Below are positions 33,251 to 42,151 of a stretch of DNA of 64,000 bases, piece by piece. Location of the stretch: the NCBI GenBank assembly GCA_022072165.1, contig JAJVIF010000001.1, positions 957,353 through 1,021,352 on the forward strand, in the 5' to 3' direction. The notes below the pieces were generated by a model. That model was given only the letters and a program-made list of their open reading frames with translations, made no database searches and was not told the DNA's origin. The position numbers were made by a program, and so were the translations under genes. Numbering within the stretch: the stretch's first letter is position 1; each line of letters opens with the position of its first letter. The DNA comes from a bacterium (GTDB lineage: Bacteria; JAJVIF01).

Positions 33251-34975
33251 TTACTTCTCGAACCAGACGTTCTCCAGGCGGACATGCTGGATGGTGTCGG
33301 CGGAGTCCACCGCGGTGAATTTCATCCCTTTGACGCTCTTTTTCACGAGGATTTCATTGATACCGTGCTCGATGATAGCCCAGGGGGCATCATTGAGGAT
33401 CAGCCGTTCCGCCTGGGTGTAGAGCTTCATGCGGGTGGCGTGGTCGGTGTTCCGCTGGGCTTCTTCCAGCAACTTGTCGACCTGCGGGTTGCTGTAGAAG
33501 CTGTGATTCCCCAGAGGACCAGCGTTCGCCGAATGGAACATGACATAGAGCCAGTTGTCCGGATCGGGATAGTCCTGGATCCAGCCCATCCGGAAGATCT
33601 GCGGCTCGCCTTCATCGACGGCTTTGATGTAGGCCGCCCATTCCATGGTCCGGGTATCGGTGGAGATGCCAACCTTCTTGAGGTCATTCTGGATCGCTGC
33701 TGCGATGTCGGGATGGGATCCCTCTTTGTTGAACCAGAGGGTGATCGGCGGCAGCCCTTCGCCGTTGGGGTAGCCGGCTTCTTTCAGGAGTTCGCCAGCC
33801 TTTGCCGGATTGAACTCATAGTTCGGGACATCGGTGGGGTTCTTGTAATCCCCGAGGCCTGGCGGGATGACTTTCCAGTAGGGAATCCCCTGACTCTTCA
33901 TGATGTCCGTCACGATGTAGTCGCGATCAATGGCGTAGTTGACTGCCTGGCGCAGGAGGAGCGCTTTGCGCTGCGCTGCGGCGTCATTCGCCTTTTCCGG
34001 CGGAACCCCAAACGGCTCCTTGATCATGTTGAAGCCGTAGTACATGAGCGACGCCAGCGGGTATCGGTGGAGCTCTTCCTGCATCGAGGCATCATCTTTC
34101 ACCAGCGGCCAGACGGCGGTCGGCTCGACCCAGCAGTGATGCAGATTCCCGCGCTTGTACTCCTCGAACTGTTGCCGGTTCTCTTTGATGACCTTGTAGA
34201 CCACGCCGGAGAGCTTGGCTGGTCCCTTCCAGTAGTCCTTATTGGCCTCCAGGACGATGTGCTGGTTCTGCTTCCAGTCGACGAACTTGAAGGGTCCGGA
34301 CCCGACCGGATGAAGGGTGAACTGGTCATCGCCGACCTTCTTCACTTCCTCTTCGGGCACGATGGCGAAGGTGTTCTGCGCCAGGTGATAGATGAACGGC
34401 GCATACGGCTCGGCGAGCTTGATAGTGATCTGCGTGGGGCTCTCCACGATGACTCCGGGCAGGTCTGCCGCTGTGCCAGCATTGAACTCTTTGCCTCCCA
34501 GAATCGGCGTGGCCCAGTTCGACCGCTTGGACGCGACCTTCGGATCAAGAATGCGCTTGATGGTGTACTCCACGTCTTTCGCTTCGACCCGGCGACCGTT
34601 GTGAAACGTTGCCTTATCGGTCAGGGTGAAGCGGTAAGTGACGTTATCGGCATCGATGGACCAGGCGGTCGCGATTTCTGGCGCGACATTGAGGTCATCA
34701 TCCAGCGTCACCAGCGTGTCGAAGATCTGGTTGCAGACACTGTCGGATGTCGTATCCGAAATCTGCGCCGGATCCAGTGTTGGCGGATTGGAAGTTGTCG
34801 GAAAAAAGTAGGTGTTTCCGTCCTTGGTCCACTCCGGCAGATTGGTGGTATCGGCTTCGCTGCCCGATCCCCCGTCAGCAGATTTCTCTGCCTGCTGCCC
34901 CGAGTCACCACTGCCACAGCCCGTCACTACCGTCAGGGCCAGCAGGAGCAGGCTCCAGCGCCACAGTTGCTGCAT
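33251..34975 (-). CDS. Oligopeptide/nickel-type ABC transporter substrate-binding lipoprotein
   Basis: The 574-residue protein has a lipobox LTVVTGC (Cys20) and the family-5 binding-protein fold: TLDPAQISDTTSDSVCNQIFDTLVTLDDDLNVAPEIATAW near residue 70, then the TFHNGRRVEAKDVEYTIKRI and NYAIDRDYI regions. Such proteins capture oligopeptides, dipeptides or metal chelates outside the membrane. The permease and ATPase genes are not next to it, so they must be elsewhere. I start at 34975, where GGAGGG lies upstream and the signal peptide begins; 83 residues before it are not used. Confidence 0.93.
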   Translation of the reverse strand: MQQLWRWSLLLLALTVVTGCGSGDSGQQAEKSADGGSGSEADTTNLPEWTKDGNTYFFPTTSNPPTLDPAQISDTTSDSVCNQIFDTLVTLDDDLNVAPEIATAWSIDADNVTYRFTLTDKATFHNGRRVEAKDVEYTIKRILDPKVASKRSNWATPILGGKEFNAGTAADLPGVIVESPTQITIKLAEPYAPFIYHLAQNTFAIVPEEEVKKVGDDQFTLHPVGSGPFKFVDWKQNQHIVLEANKDYWKGPAKLSGVVYKVIKENRQQFEEYKRGNLHHCWVEPTAVWPLVKDDASMQEELHRYPLASLMYYGFNMIKEPFGVPPEKANDAAAQRKALLLRQAVNYAIDRDYIVTDIMKSQGIPYWKVIPPGLGDYKNPTDVPNYEFNPAKAGELLKEAGYPNGEGLPPITLWFNKEGSHPDIAAAIQNDLKKVGISTDTRTMEWAAYIKAVDEGEPQIFRMGWIQDYPDPDNWLYVMFHSANAGPLGNHSFYSNPQVDKLLEEAQRNTDHATRMKLYTQAERLILNDAPWAIIEHGINEILVKKSVKGMKFTAVDSADTIQHVRLENVWFEK

Positions 34976-35060
34976 GAGATCCCTCCTCGCACGTTGCCTT
35001 TGAGTTAGCTGGGGAGTATCCCCTGCCTGTTCATCGTGCGCAACGCCGCTCAGTATGCCC

Positions 35061-35097
35061 GAAAACGAAACCGCGCCCCGGGTGTCCGGGACGCGGT
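35061..35097 (-). terminator. Intrinsic terminator after metK
   Basis: On the minus strand ACCGCG-T-CCCGG pairs with CCGGG-G-CGCGGT (12 bp with one G-T pair) and is followed by TTCGTTTTC. Confidence 0.8.
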
Positions 35098-35126
35098 CTT
35101 CAGACGGTGGTCGCTGGCAGAAAGCT

Positions 35127-36344
35127 TCAGGCGACCGCGGCCGGCTCCTTGAGACCCGCTTCGGACCGGAGGAGTTCGACTTTGTCGAGGCGTTCCCAGG
35201 GGAGATCGACATCGGTCCGGCCAAAGTGTCCGTAGGCGGCGGTCGGACGATAAATCGGACGTCGGAGGTCGAGGGTCGAGACGATAGAGGCCGGCCGCAG
35301 GTCGAAGTGCGCCGCGACCAGACTTTCGATCAGTTCTTCGGAAATCCCGGGGGCATTGGTGCCGAAGGTCTCCACCAGCACCGACAGCGGCTTGGCGACC
35401 CCGATGGCATAGGCGACCTGGATCTCGCAGCGCTGAGCCAGCCCTGCTGCCACGACATTCTTGGCGATGTAGCGCGCCGCATAAGAAGCGCTGCGGTCGA
35501 CCTTTGTCGGGTCCTTGCCCGAGAACGCGCCGCCTCCATGCCGCGCCCAGCCACCATAGGTGTCCACGATGATCTTGCGCCCGGTCAGCCCGGAGTCGCC
35601 GTGCGGGCCACCCGTCACAAACCGTCCGGTGGGATTGGTCAGATAGCGCGTTTCGGCACTGGTCATCTCGGCCGGAACGACGGCATTAACAACGTGCTCC
35701 CTGATGCCGGCGGAGATTTCATCATGGCTCACATGGGGGTCGTGCTGCGTGGAGATCAGCACGGTCGTGATCTCGGAAGGTTTGCCATCCCGATAGCGGA
35801 TGGTGACCTGCGACTTACCATCGGGACGCACCCATGGGAGGGTGCCATTCTTCCGGACTTCCGCCAGGCGACGGGTCAACCGGTGGGCGTAGGCGATTGG
35901 CGCGGGCATGTACTCCGGCGTCTCGTTCGTGGCGTAGCCGAACATCAGGCCCTGGTCGCCCGCTCCGATCTGGTCGAGGGGATCACTCCCCGACTCCCGG
36001 TGCTCCAGTGCCGCATCGACTCCCTGCGCGATGTCGTGCGATTGCGGATCGAGGGAGACCAGCACCCCGCAGGTGTCGCCCATGATCCCAAATTCGGCCT
36101 TGGTGTAACCGATCTCGAGGACGGTCCGCCGTACGACAGTCGGAATGTCCACATAGGCGTTGGTGGTGATTTCTCCCATCACCAGTACGAGGCCTGTGGT
36201 GAGCGCGGTCTCGCACGCCACCCGGCTCATCGGGTCCTTTTCGAGCAGGGCATCCAGGACAGCGTCAGAAATCTGATCGGCCATTTTGTCGGGATGGCCC
36301 TCAGTGACCGACTCAGAAGTGAAGTGAAAGTCGTGCTTCGGCAC
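35127..36344 (-). CDS. metK: S-adenosylmethionine synthetase
   Basis: MetK joins ATP and methionine to make SAM. The 405-residue enzyme begins [31 protein letters not shown], the universal MetK start, and contains [16 protein letters not shown] and [18 protein letters not shown], which hold the ATP and metal sites. The GTG at 36344 has GGGGAG six bases upstream. The 45 residues upstream belong to the riboswitch leader and are not protein. Expression is very likely under a SAM-I riboswitch at 36430-36558. Confidence 0.97.
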   Translation of the reverse strand: MPKHDFHFTSESVTEGHPDKMADQISDAVLDALLEKDPMSRVACETALTTGLVLVMGEITTNAYVDIPTVVRRTVLEIGYTKAEFGIMGDTCGVLVSLDPQSHDIAQGVDAALEHRESGSDPLDQIGAGDQGLMFGYATNETPEYMPAPIAYAHRLTRRLAEVRKNGTLPWVRPDGKSQVTIRYRDGKPSEITTVLISTQHDPHVSHDEISAGIREHVVNAVVPAEMTSAETRYLTNPTGRFVTGGPHGDSGLTGRKIIVDTYGGWARHGGGAFSGKDPTKVDRSASYAARYIAKNVVAAGLAQRCEIQVAYAIGVAKPLSVLVETFGTNAPGISEELIESLVAAHFDLRPASIVSTLDLRRPIYRPTAAYGHFGRTDVDLPWERLDKVELLRSEAGLKEPAAVA

Positions 36345-36403
36345 AGGCGACTCCCCAGCGGTCCGCACCAGGGCGGAAACGGAATGCGTAAGCGGGCATG
36401 GCA

Positions 36404-36429
36404 GGGGAGGTGCCGGCCTGATGGCCGGC
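36404..36429 (-). promoter_or_regulatory. Expression-platform hairpin and anti-SD of the metK riboswitch
   Basis: Immediately after the riboswitch P1, GCCGGCC and GGCCGGC form a perfect 7-bp hairpin with an ATCA loop (36412-36429) but no T-tract. CTCCCC at 36404-36409 is complementary to the metK ribosome site GGGGAG at 36351-36356. This suggests control of translation start rather than termination; it is inference. Confidence 0.5.
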
Positions 36430-36558
36430 GTCTTATCTGTCCAGCGACCAGTCGTGCGTCGCTGGCAGGATTTGGCACCTCGCACCGGGCAGCGCTGGCT
36501 GCTGGTGCTGGTTGCCGGGCTTCCTCGGGCCAGTCCCTCTGCCTGCTCTCGATAAGAC
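36430..36558 (-). promoter_or_regulatory. SAM-I (S-box) riboswitch of metK
   Basis: The leader contains the S-box landmarks in order: GTCTTATC and GATAAGAC as an 8-bp P1, GAGAGC, GAGGGACTGGCCCG, GAAGCCCGGCAACC, GGTGCCAAATCC, and a P4 stem CCAGCGA/TCGCTGG before CAGATAAG. These are the conserved elements of the SAM-I aptamer, which switches off methionine and SAM genes when SAM is high. The element is 129 nt and sits 85 nt upstream of the metK GTG. Confidence 0.93.
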
Positions 36559-36564
36559 AGGGGT

Positions 36565-36594
36565 AACGTACTGTTCGACAGAAAGTCGTGTCAA
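36565..36594 (-). promoter_or_regulatory. Sigma-70-type promoter of metK
   Basis: TTGACA (36589-36594), an 18-bp spacer and TACGTT (36565-36570) lie just upstream of the riboswitch, giving transcription start close to the aptamer's first base. Confidence 0.7.
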
Positions 36595-36637
36595 TGGCTC
36601 ATCAGAAAAGATTTATCCCGGAAGCCAGGTCTCCAGG

Positions 36638-37525
36638 CTAGTTGTCCAGGAACAACTGAAGCAGGTTAAACAGGTCCTGCGTGGCGTCTGTGGCATCGGT
36701 GGCGATGGTCGGCCGGGCGCTCTCGAGGTCGGTTCTGGCACCTACCGCATTCCCCTGGAGCCATCGGGCGAAGGCCCGGGCGACCTGCAAGTCCACCGGA
36801 CCGAGCTGGTCGTGGCGCGGAGCTGACCGGTACTCGCCCGGCCGCTCCAGCGCTTCGGTGAGGAGTCGCTCGGCATCAGCGGCATCGGCCAGATTCATCC
36901 CCTGCAACAACCGGACGCCTGCCAGGCCCACCAGCGCATCAGTCCCGGTACACCCGGCCCCTTGTGCCGCCGCAAAGTAGCTGGTCGCGGTGCCCAGCTG
37001 GTTTCGACGTGCCGCGACCCAGCCCAGGACATTGTCGATCGCCGGGTTGGTCGCAAACTGCGGGGTCGCCTTAAGCTCCAGCAAAAAGGTTTCGGCATCC
37101 GTAAAGCGACCCGCACGAAAGAGTTCCCAGGCGATGTCGAGTTCTTCCGGACTCAGGCTGATGGTGATCGTCCGCTGATCCCGCGCTTCGGGGACTTCAA
37201 ACGGCTGCAGCAGTTCGCTCGGACCAGCCGCCGTCTGCAACGTCGCCTGCAGGCGGTACTCACCTGGCACCAGGTCGATCTGGATGCGGCCATCCGCTCC
37301 GGTTCTGACAGGCCAGGCCTGCGCTTGTTCCCGCCCCAATATCAGGCCCCTGAGACCACTGGCGCCAGAAAGTGGCGCACCACAGTCGTCTTCGATCAAC
37401 AGGACTGTCCGGCCCAGCGACATTGGCAGCGAGCCGGGAGTGGACCGCTGCTGATCGCAAGCGCTGCTCCCCAAAAGTAGGGGGAGCAGCAGCCAGCAGA
37501 AGCCAGGATGCCGGACAGCGGTCAT
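36638..37525 (-). CDS. Unknown exported protein, paralogue of 37541-38431
   Basis: The 295-residue protein starts with a hydrophobic leader ending in a weak lipobox (GSSAC, Cys23). A beta-rich part follows (about 35-125) with a carboxypeptidase-regulatory-like DGRIQIDLVPGEYRLQATLQT. The rest is a helical TPR-like region ending in DLFNLLQLFLDN. The next gene upstream encodes a clearly related protein with the same layout and end (DLFNTLDLLLRN), so the two arose by duplication. GGAG precedes the ATG, and the gene lies 15 bases after its paralogue in one operon. Confidence 0.7.
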   Translation of the reverse strand: MTAVRHPGFCWLLLPLLLGSSACDQQRSTPGSLPMSLGRTVLLIEDDCGAPLSGASGLRGLILGREQAQAWPVRTGADGRIQIDLVPGEYRLQATLQTAAGPSELLQPFEVPEARDQRTITISLSPEELDIAWELFRAGRFTDAETFLLELKATPQFATNPAIDNVLGWVAARRNQLGTATSYFAAAQGAGCTGTDALVGLAGVRLLQGMNLADAADAERLLTEALERPGEYRSAPRHDQLGPVDLQVARAFARWLQGNAVGARTDLESARPTIATDATDATQDLFNLLQLFLDN

Positions 37526-37540
37526 GCGGACTCCGTTGAA

Positions 37541-38431
37541 CTAGTTGCGGAGCAACAGGTCCAGGGTGTTGAAGAGATCGATGCCCGCATCGGAGCCACC
37601 TGCGATTTGTGGCCGGATGGCATCCAGATTCGCCTGCACATTGGCCAGGTCGCCCTGCATGAAATGTGCGAACGCCCGACAGACGAAGAGGTCGGGTTCC
37701 GTGATGTTGTCGTGGGTCGGGGCTGAGGTGTAATCGCCAGGGGCATCGATGACGGTCGAAAGCCGGGTAATGGCTTCGGTCAGGTCCGCCGAAGAGGTAT
37801 TCCGGAGCAGGAGGAGTCCGGACTTTCCGACAAAGGCATCGAAGTTGTTCGGATCAGCGGCGAGTGCCAGATTGAACGCGGCATCACCAGCGCTCAGTTC
37901 CCCGTTTCGAACCCGAGCCCAGCCGAGGGCGTTGTTGGCATTGTTGGCCCCGATATTCGCCGCCGCCGCCCGGGCTTCGTAGAGGACAAATGCCGCGATG
38001 GCCCCCGGATAGTCCCCAGCCCGGAATCGCTGCCAGCCAAGCGACAGATCGTTGTCTTTCAGACGAATTTGCTGGACCTTGCCTTTGTCAGTTTCAGCCA
38101 CCGTGATGCTCTGTGTGGCAGAAATCAGGATCGCCGCGGCCTTGCGGCGGTAGGTCGCACTGACGGTGTAAGTACCGGGGTCCAGATTCACACTGACCCG
38201 TCCATCGTTCCCCGCCGTGACGGTGAGCGCGCTTGTCAGTGCGCCGCCGCTCACCTGGGCGGTGAGGGCGGATCCAGCGTTGGTGATGGGTGCACCGAAG
38301 TCATCGGTGAAGGCCAGGATAGTGCTGGCGGTGCCGCCACCACCACCGCCGCATCCGGTCAGGAGGACCAGGCTCAGCGCGAGCAACAGGACGAGTTCTG
38401 CCAAGGGGGCCTGTGAGAGTTGCCGGGTCAT
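37541..38431 (-). CDS. Unknown lipoprotein, paralogue of 36638-37525
   Basis: A lipobox LLTGC (Cys27) is followed by a Gly run and a beta-rich part (about 35-125, NDGRVSVNLDPGTYTVSATYRR). A helical TPR-like half then reads LSLGWQRFRAGDYPGAIAAF, NNALGWARVRNGEL and DNITEPDLFVCRAFAHFMQGDLANVQANL. The same strings occur, diverged, in the next gene. It follows the subtilase by five bases, so it is co-translated with a secreted protease. Confidence 0.75.
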   Translation of the reverse strand: MTRQLSQAPLAELVLLLALSLVLLTGCGGGGGGTASTILAFTDDFGAPITNAGSALTAQVSGGALTSALTVTAGNDGRVSVNLDPGTYTVSATYRRKAAAILISATQSITVAETDKGKVQQIRLKDNDLSLGWQRFRAGDYPGAIAAFVLYEARAAAANIGANNANNALGWARVRNGELSAGDAAFNLALAADPNNFDAFVGKSGLLLLRNTSSADLTEAITRLSTVIDAPGDYTSAPTHDNITEPDLFVCRAFAHFMQGDLANVQANLDAIRPQIAGGSDAGIDLFNTLDLLLRN

Positions 38432-38436
38432 GGGCG

Positions 38437-40131
38437 TTACGCGTCCTTCTTGTAGTTAATGGCCAGGGAGCGGGTGCCACCCTCGGCGAGGGTGCCATCG
38501 ACCGTCACTTTGATGTCAGCGTTGCCGTTGACGAGGAAGCGGTAGAAGAGGATGTTGGGGTCGGAAGCCAGCGTCTGCGCTGCGGGCTCCAGGCTCCTGA
38601 CACCATCCTGCTGGGTGATCTCCACTACGACGCGCGGCTGGCTGGTACCGACCAGGGGCTTGCGCTTTTTAATAGTGATGTAGACCTGGTTCGTGTAGAT
38701 GGGATTCGCAGCGACCCCGACCACGAAGGCATCGTTCACCGCGCCGCCCCGGCCGGAGAGCGCCGTGAAGAAGTCGACAAGCCCAAAGCCGAATTCATCG
38801 TTGCGGCCGTCCGCATTTTGAGTCCCGATGTCACGGGCGGTGGACGTGATGATATCGGAGACCTCTGATGCGGTGAGGTCCGGGAACTGTGCAAAGATCG
38901 CCGCGGCCAGCCCGGAGACCAGCGGGGTCGCAAACGACGTTCCTGAAATCTGTCCGACTTTCTGCTCGTGGTAACAGGCGCCAGGATCGCAGCGGAAGAT
39001 CGGCGCGGAGACCGGCGCGGAAGGCGCCAGGGTCACGACACTCGAGCCGACCGCCACGACATCCACCATGTCGCCATAGTTCGAGAACTTGCTCTTTTTG
39101 ATGCCCGTCAGATTCTCCGGATTCGGGAGGGGATCGACGCTCCCTACACCGATGACACCGGCATAGCCAGCGGGATAGAAGATGTTGCTGGACAGGGTGG
39201 GATCATCAAACTTCCCGAGCTGGCCTTCGCCCCCAACACCGTTGCCGGTCGCGGCGACCACCAGGAGCCCGGCGGCCTGTGCGCGCTTGATCCCGTTCTC
39301 TTCCGTGATCGAAGAGCTGAAGCCCCCCAGCGAGAGATTGATCACCTTCGCCTGCTGGGCGATGGCGATGTCGATGGCTTCGACTTCATCTGGAATCGTG
39401 CAAATCAGCGACTGGGTGCCGCAGGAGCGAATCCCGATGATTTCGGACTGCCACATGGAGCCCGCGACAAACTGCCCGTTGTTCCCCAGCGCACCGATGA
39501 CCCCGGCGACCGCCGTGCCGTGCCCGGAGTCATCCTGGGCTGATCCCCCCTGGTCGCCACGGGTATTGAAGGTCGTGCCACCAACTGTGACACCCTGCAA
39601 ATCGGGGTGATTGAAGTCCACGCCGGTATCAATGACTGCGATTTTTGCGCCCAACGCCGCGGTCCGCAGGTCCCAGCCTAGCGGCCCACGGGACATCTCC
39701 ATGTTTCGCTGCTGCGGGAAGAGCGGATCGTTGGGAACACGCTGGAGGTACCGGACGTAGCTCGGCTCGGCATAGAGCACCGCTGGGTCCTGCTGGAAAT
39801 GCGCCACTGCTGCCTGGACATCACCGCTGATCTTCACCGTCACCAGCCCTGGGACAGTCCGGTGGATTTCCATGCTATGGACTCCCAGGTCTACCGGCGC
39901 TGCCTTAGAAAAGGCCTGCGCTGATCGGAGCGTGGGAATGGCATCCGGGTCGCGATAGCAAACCAGCACCTGGCCTGGGAAGTACCCCAAGTCCAGCGCT
40001 GACATGCTGCGTGCGGGTACGCCCGGATCCGCTGTCGCTGGGGTTGGCCCTCCGGGAGCCTCTGCAAAAACGCCCCACAAGAGCCCGGCGACCACGAAAG
40101 TCAGGGCTCCCAGGCGGATCAGTCGATGCAT
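38437..40131 (-). CDS. Subtilisin-family (S8) secreted serine protease
   Basis: The 564-residue protein has a signal peptide and an inhibitor-type prosegment (PGQVLVCYRDPD..., residues about 55-130). The catalytic domain carries Asp in VIDTGVDFNHPDL, His in DDSGHGTAVAG, the oxyanion Asn in VVAATGNG and Ser in SGTSFATPLVSGLAA. A C-terminal beta-rich region of about 100 residues follows. It is a full-length, probably active protease. The start at 40131 is taken from a GAGGTG ribosome site six bases upstream. It heads an operon with two paralogous lipoproteins. Confidence 0.93.
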   Translation of the reverse strand: MHRLIRLGALTFVVAGLLWGVFAEAPGGPTPATADPGVPARSMSALDLGYFPGQVLVCYRDPDAIPTLRSAQAFSKAAPVDLGVHSMEIHRTVPGLVTVKISGDVQAAVAHFQQDPAVLYAEPSYVRYLQRVPNDPLFPQQRNMEMSRGPLGWDLRTAALGAKIAVIDTGVDFNHPDLQGVTVGGTTFNTRGDQGGSAQDDSGHGTAVAGVIGALGNNGQFVAGSMWQSEIIGIRSCGTQSLICTIPDEVEAIDIAIAQQAKVINLSLGGFSSSITEENGIKRAQAAGLLVVAATGNGVGGEGQLGKFDDPTLSSNIFYPAGYAGVIGVGSVDPLPNPENLTGIKKSKFSNYGDMVDVVAVGSSVVTLAPSAPVSAPIFRCDPGACYHEQKVGQISGTSFATPLVSGLAAAIFAQFPDLTASEVSDIITSTARDIGTQNADGRNDEFGFGLVDFFTALSGRGGAVNDAFVVGVAANPIYTNQVYITIKKRKPLVGTSQPRVVVEITQQDGVRSLEPAAQTLASDPNILFYRFLVNGNADIKVTVDGTLAEGGTRSLAINYKKDA

Positions 40132-40302
40132 GTGCCGCACCTCGCGTGCTTCCTGCGGAATCCGGTCAAGTGCCGGAAGGATACAGGAAATGACAGGAAC
40201 CGACGAATCCCGGTTCAGCCAGGACCCGATTGGTTCGTTTTAAGACGTCTTTAGTATCGCCGGCACTTCGCCAACTGGACAGCGCTCCTCGGGCGATCTG
40301 GC

Positions 40303-40334
40303 AAAAAAATGGCCTCCGGTCACCCGGAGGCCAT
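40303..40334 (-). terminator. Intrinsic terminator after the 40367-41734 gene
   Basis: ATGGCCTCCGG and CCGGAGGCCAT form a perfect 11-bp stem with a GTGA loop, followed by a run of T residues on the minus strand. It lies 32 bases past the stop codon. Confidence 0.9.
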
Positions 40335-40366
40335 GCGAACTGTTGAGGCGGCTCGGCAAAGAGGGA

Positions 40367-41734
40367 TTACTCGAGCACCATCTGGGTGCCCCAGCCCATC
40401 TCCTGCAGCTTGTGGACCTCGGTGGGAGTGGTGTCGAGCACGTTCCCCAGTGGAGTCGTGGTGTCGATGCGGTCGAGGCTGATGGTGGCCGCGAGGCCCC
40501 AGCCAGCCTGGCTCGGCACCGGGAACCCTCCCTGGCGGATGCTCGGCTGCTTGGCGTTGAGGTCTGGCGCGAGGGCGACCACCACGCCACGGTCGATGTC
40601 AAAGAGGACATTCCCCTGGACGACGATGTCGCCCATGATGTCGCTCTCCAGCCGACGCTCGAGATTTTCATCGAGGGTCGACATCTCGAACTGCCGCAGA
40701 CCGGTGAAGCTGATCACCGCCACGCGGAAGCGCTCCATGGTCTCGATACCCTCAAGGGTAAAGGTGAGTGGAATCTCGACCGTCTGCCCCACATAGGGGA
40801 CATCCCAGAACCAGGGACCCTTCCAGCTTTCCCCGACATGGATCGGACCATCGGGGAGTGTCAGGAAATGGCTGGTCTGCCAGAACTGGCGCACCGTAAT
40901 GTTGCGGCGGGGATTGATGATGTCGCCGATGATGTCGAGCCCGGAGAAGTTCAGGAGTCGCCCATTCTGGGCGATGGAGTAATTCAGCTGGGTCTCGAGA
41001 ATCGGGCTGACGACGAACTCGTCTTCGTTCTGCGCGCCGGCAGTCGGTCCACCCGGGACCCCGCCGCCGCCCCCTTCGCCACCTTCACCGCCGCCGCCAC
41101 GCTGCATGGGGGACCAGGGGGTATTTCCCATGGCCATCGGCCCCATCTGATAGTTGGAGGGTCGGTAACCGTTGCCGAAGGATGCAAAGGTCCGTTGCTT
41201 CGAGTTGCGCCAGACCTGATGCGCTAGTTCCTGTGCCTGGATCAGGTCCGGGAACCCTGCTTCCACGCCCGGGGCCGCCTTGGGCTGAATCCCCATCGTG
41301 GGGGCAGGGAGGGACATCAGCCGGGGGGCGGGCATCGACTGCCCCTGTCCGGCGTCCGCGGGCGGTTGGTCGAAGCCACCCGGAGCGCCACCACCACCCG
41401 CAAAGGGGTTCGTGGGATCCGGCGGCGTATCGAAGATGATGTTGGTCTGGGGGTCGTAGGTCTGGAACTCCACATCGAACTCGATGACCCCGGAGCCGTT
41501 GTTGGCCACAACCTCATCGAAGATGCTCTGGATCGCGCCCTGCACCTGCGTGTAGGTGGCGAACTGGATCTCCGTGCCCGACAGTCGCGCGAACTGGGCA
41601 TAGTGCAGCCGCACGTTGGTCGGCGGATTGAACTTCAGCTCCGCATCGAAGTAGAGCTTACTCTCACTGGGCTTGGTCGGCAGCAGCACGTAGCTGGTGA
41701 TCAACCCCAACGCCAGCAGTCCTGGCATCCGCAT
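40367..41734 (-). CDS. Unknown secreted protein with a Gly/Pro-rich middle
   Basis: The 455-residue protein has a signal-like N-terminus (MRMPGLLALGLITSYVLLP). The first 115 residues are beta-rich. The middle (about 115-255) is low-complexity Gly, Pro and Ala with Met-rich patches. The last 190 residues contain PDGPIHVGESWKGPWFWDVPYVGQTVEIPLTFTLEGIETMERF, in the style of DUF6263-like proteins, which I offer only as a weak resemblance. The start at 41734 follows AGGAGG by ten bases. The reading frame upstream overlaps a tRNA gene and is not real. Confidence 0.7.
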   Translation of the reverse strand: MRMPGLLALGLITSYVLLPTKPSESKLYFDAELKFNPPTNVRLHYAQFARLSGTEIQFATYTQVQGAIQSIFDEVVANNGSGVIEFDVEFQTYDPQTNIIFDTPPDPTNPFAGGGGAPGGFDQPPADAGQGQSMPAPRLMSLPAPTMGIQPKAAPGVEAGFPDLIQAQELAHQVWRNSKQRTFASFGNGYRPSNYQMGPMAMGNTPWSPMQRGGGGEGGEGGGGGVPGGPTAGAQNEDEFVVSPILETQLNYSIAQNGRLLNFSGLDIIGDIINPRRNITVRQFWQTSHFLTLPDGPIHVGESWKGPWFWDVPYVGQTVEIPLTFTLEGIETMERFRVAVISFTGLRQFEMSTLDENLERRLESDIMGDIVVQGNVLFDIDRGVVVALAPDLNAKQPSIRQGGFPVPSQAGWGLAATISLDRIDTTTPLGNVLDTTPTEVHKLQEMGWGTQMVLE

Positions 41735-41956
41735 GGGCGGGAGTCCTCCTGAGACTGGTGCGTCGCACAAGATCGCGACGCCTCGACGCAACGTCTGACC
41801 CGACCCCCGGCAGGGAGCCGTAGGGCGGGATGATACCCAATAAAGAGGGATGACTTCAAAGGGAAGAAGGTTTTGGGGCCCCGCTGAGTAAGGAAATCCT
41901 GGAAACAGCCCTGACATCTCCCCCAAAAATAGAAAAACCACCGCACAGAAAGGCGG

Positions 41957-42031
41957 TGGTGGAGCCAAGGGGATTTGAACCCCTAACCCCTTGCATGCCA
42001 TGCAAGTGCTCTACCGTTGAGCTATGGCCCC
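41957..42031 (-). tRNA. tRNA-Ala (anticodon GGC)
   Basis: The 75-nt gene folds as a standard cloverleaf: acceptor GGGGCCA/TGGCTCC (one G-T pair), D arm GCTC/GAGC, anticodon stem CTTGC/GCAAG with loop ATGGCAT (anticodon GGC), 5-base variable loop, and T arm AGGGG-TTCAAAT-CCCCT. The CCA end is encoded. It stands alone between two protein genes. Confidence 0.97.
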
Positions 42032-42151
42032 ACGTTCCTCAACCTTCAGCCCTTCGGGCAGCGACCGTGGCGGACGCTGCGGGCGGAAGTGGCATTGTAT
42101 CGCCTGCCGTATGGGAGTCAATGCCCTCAGGCTGGCAATCTTCCTCCCGCA

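Noticed and set aside
33188-35008. 606-residue open frame on the plus strand
   Set aside because: It lies opposite the whole of the clear ABC binding-protein gene and has no family resemblance; high G+C makes such mirror frames common.
35055-36566. 503-residue open frame antisense to metK
   Set aside because: metK and its riboswitch fully explain this stretch, and the frame shows no recognisable domain.
41735-42001. N-terminal extension of the 40367-41734 protein through the tRNA-Ala region
   Set aside because: The reading frame runs into a complete tRNA gene and lacks a signal peptide, which appears only at 41734 with its ribosome site.
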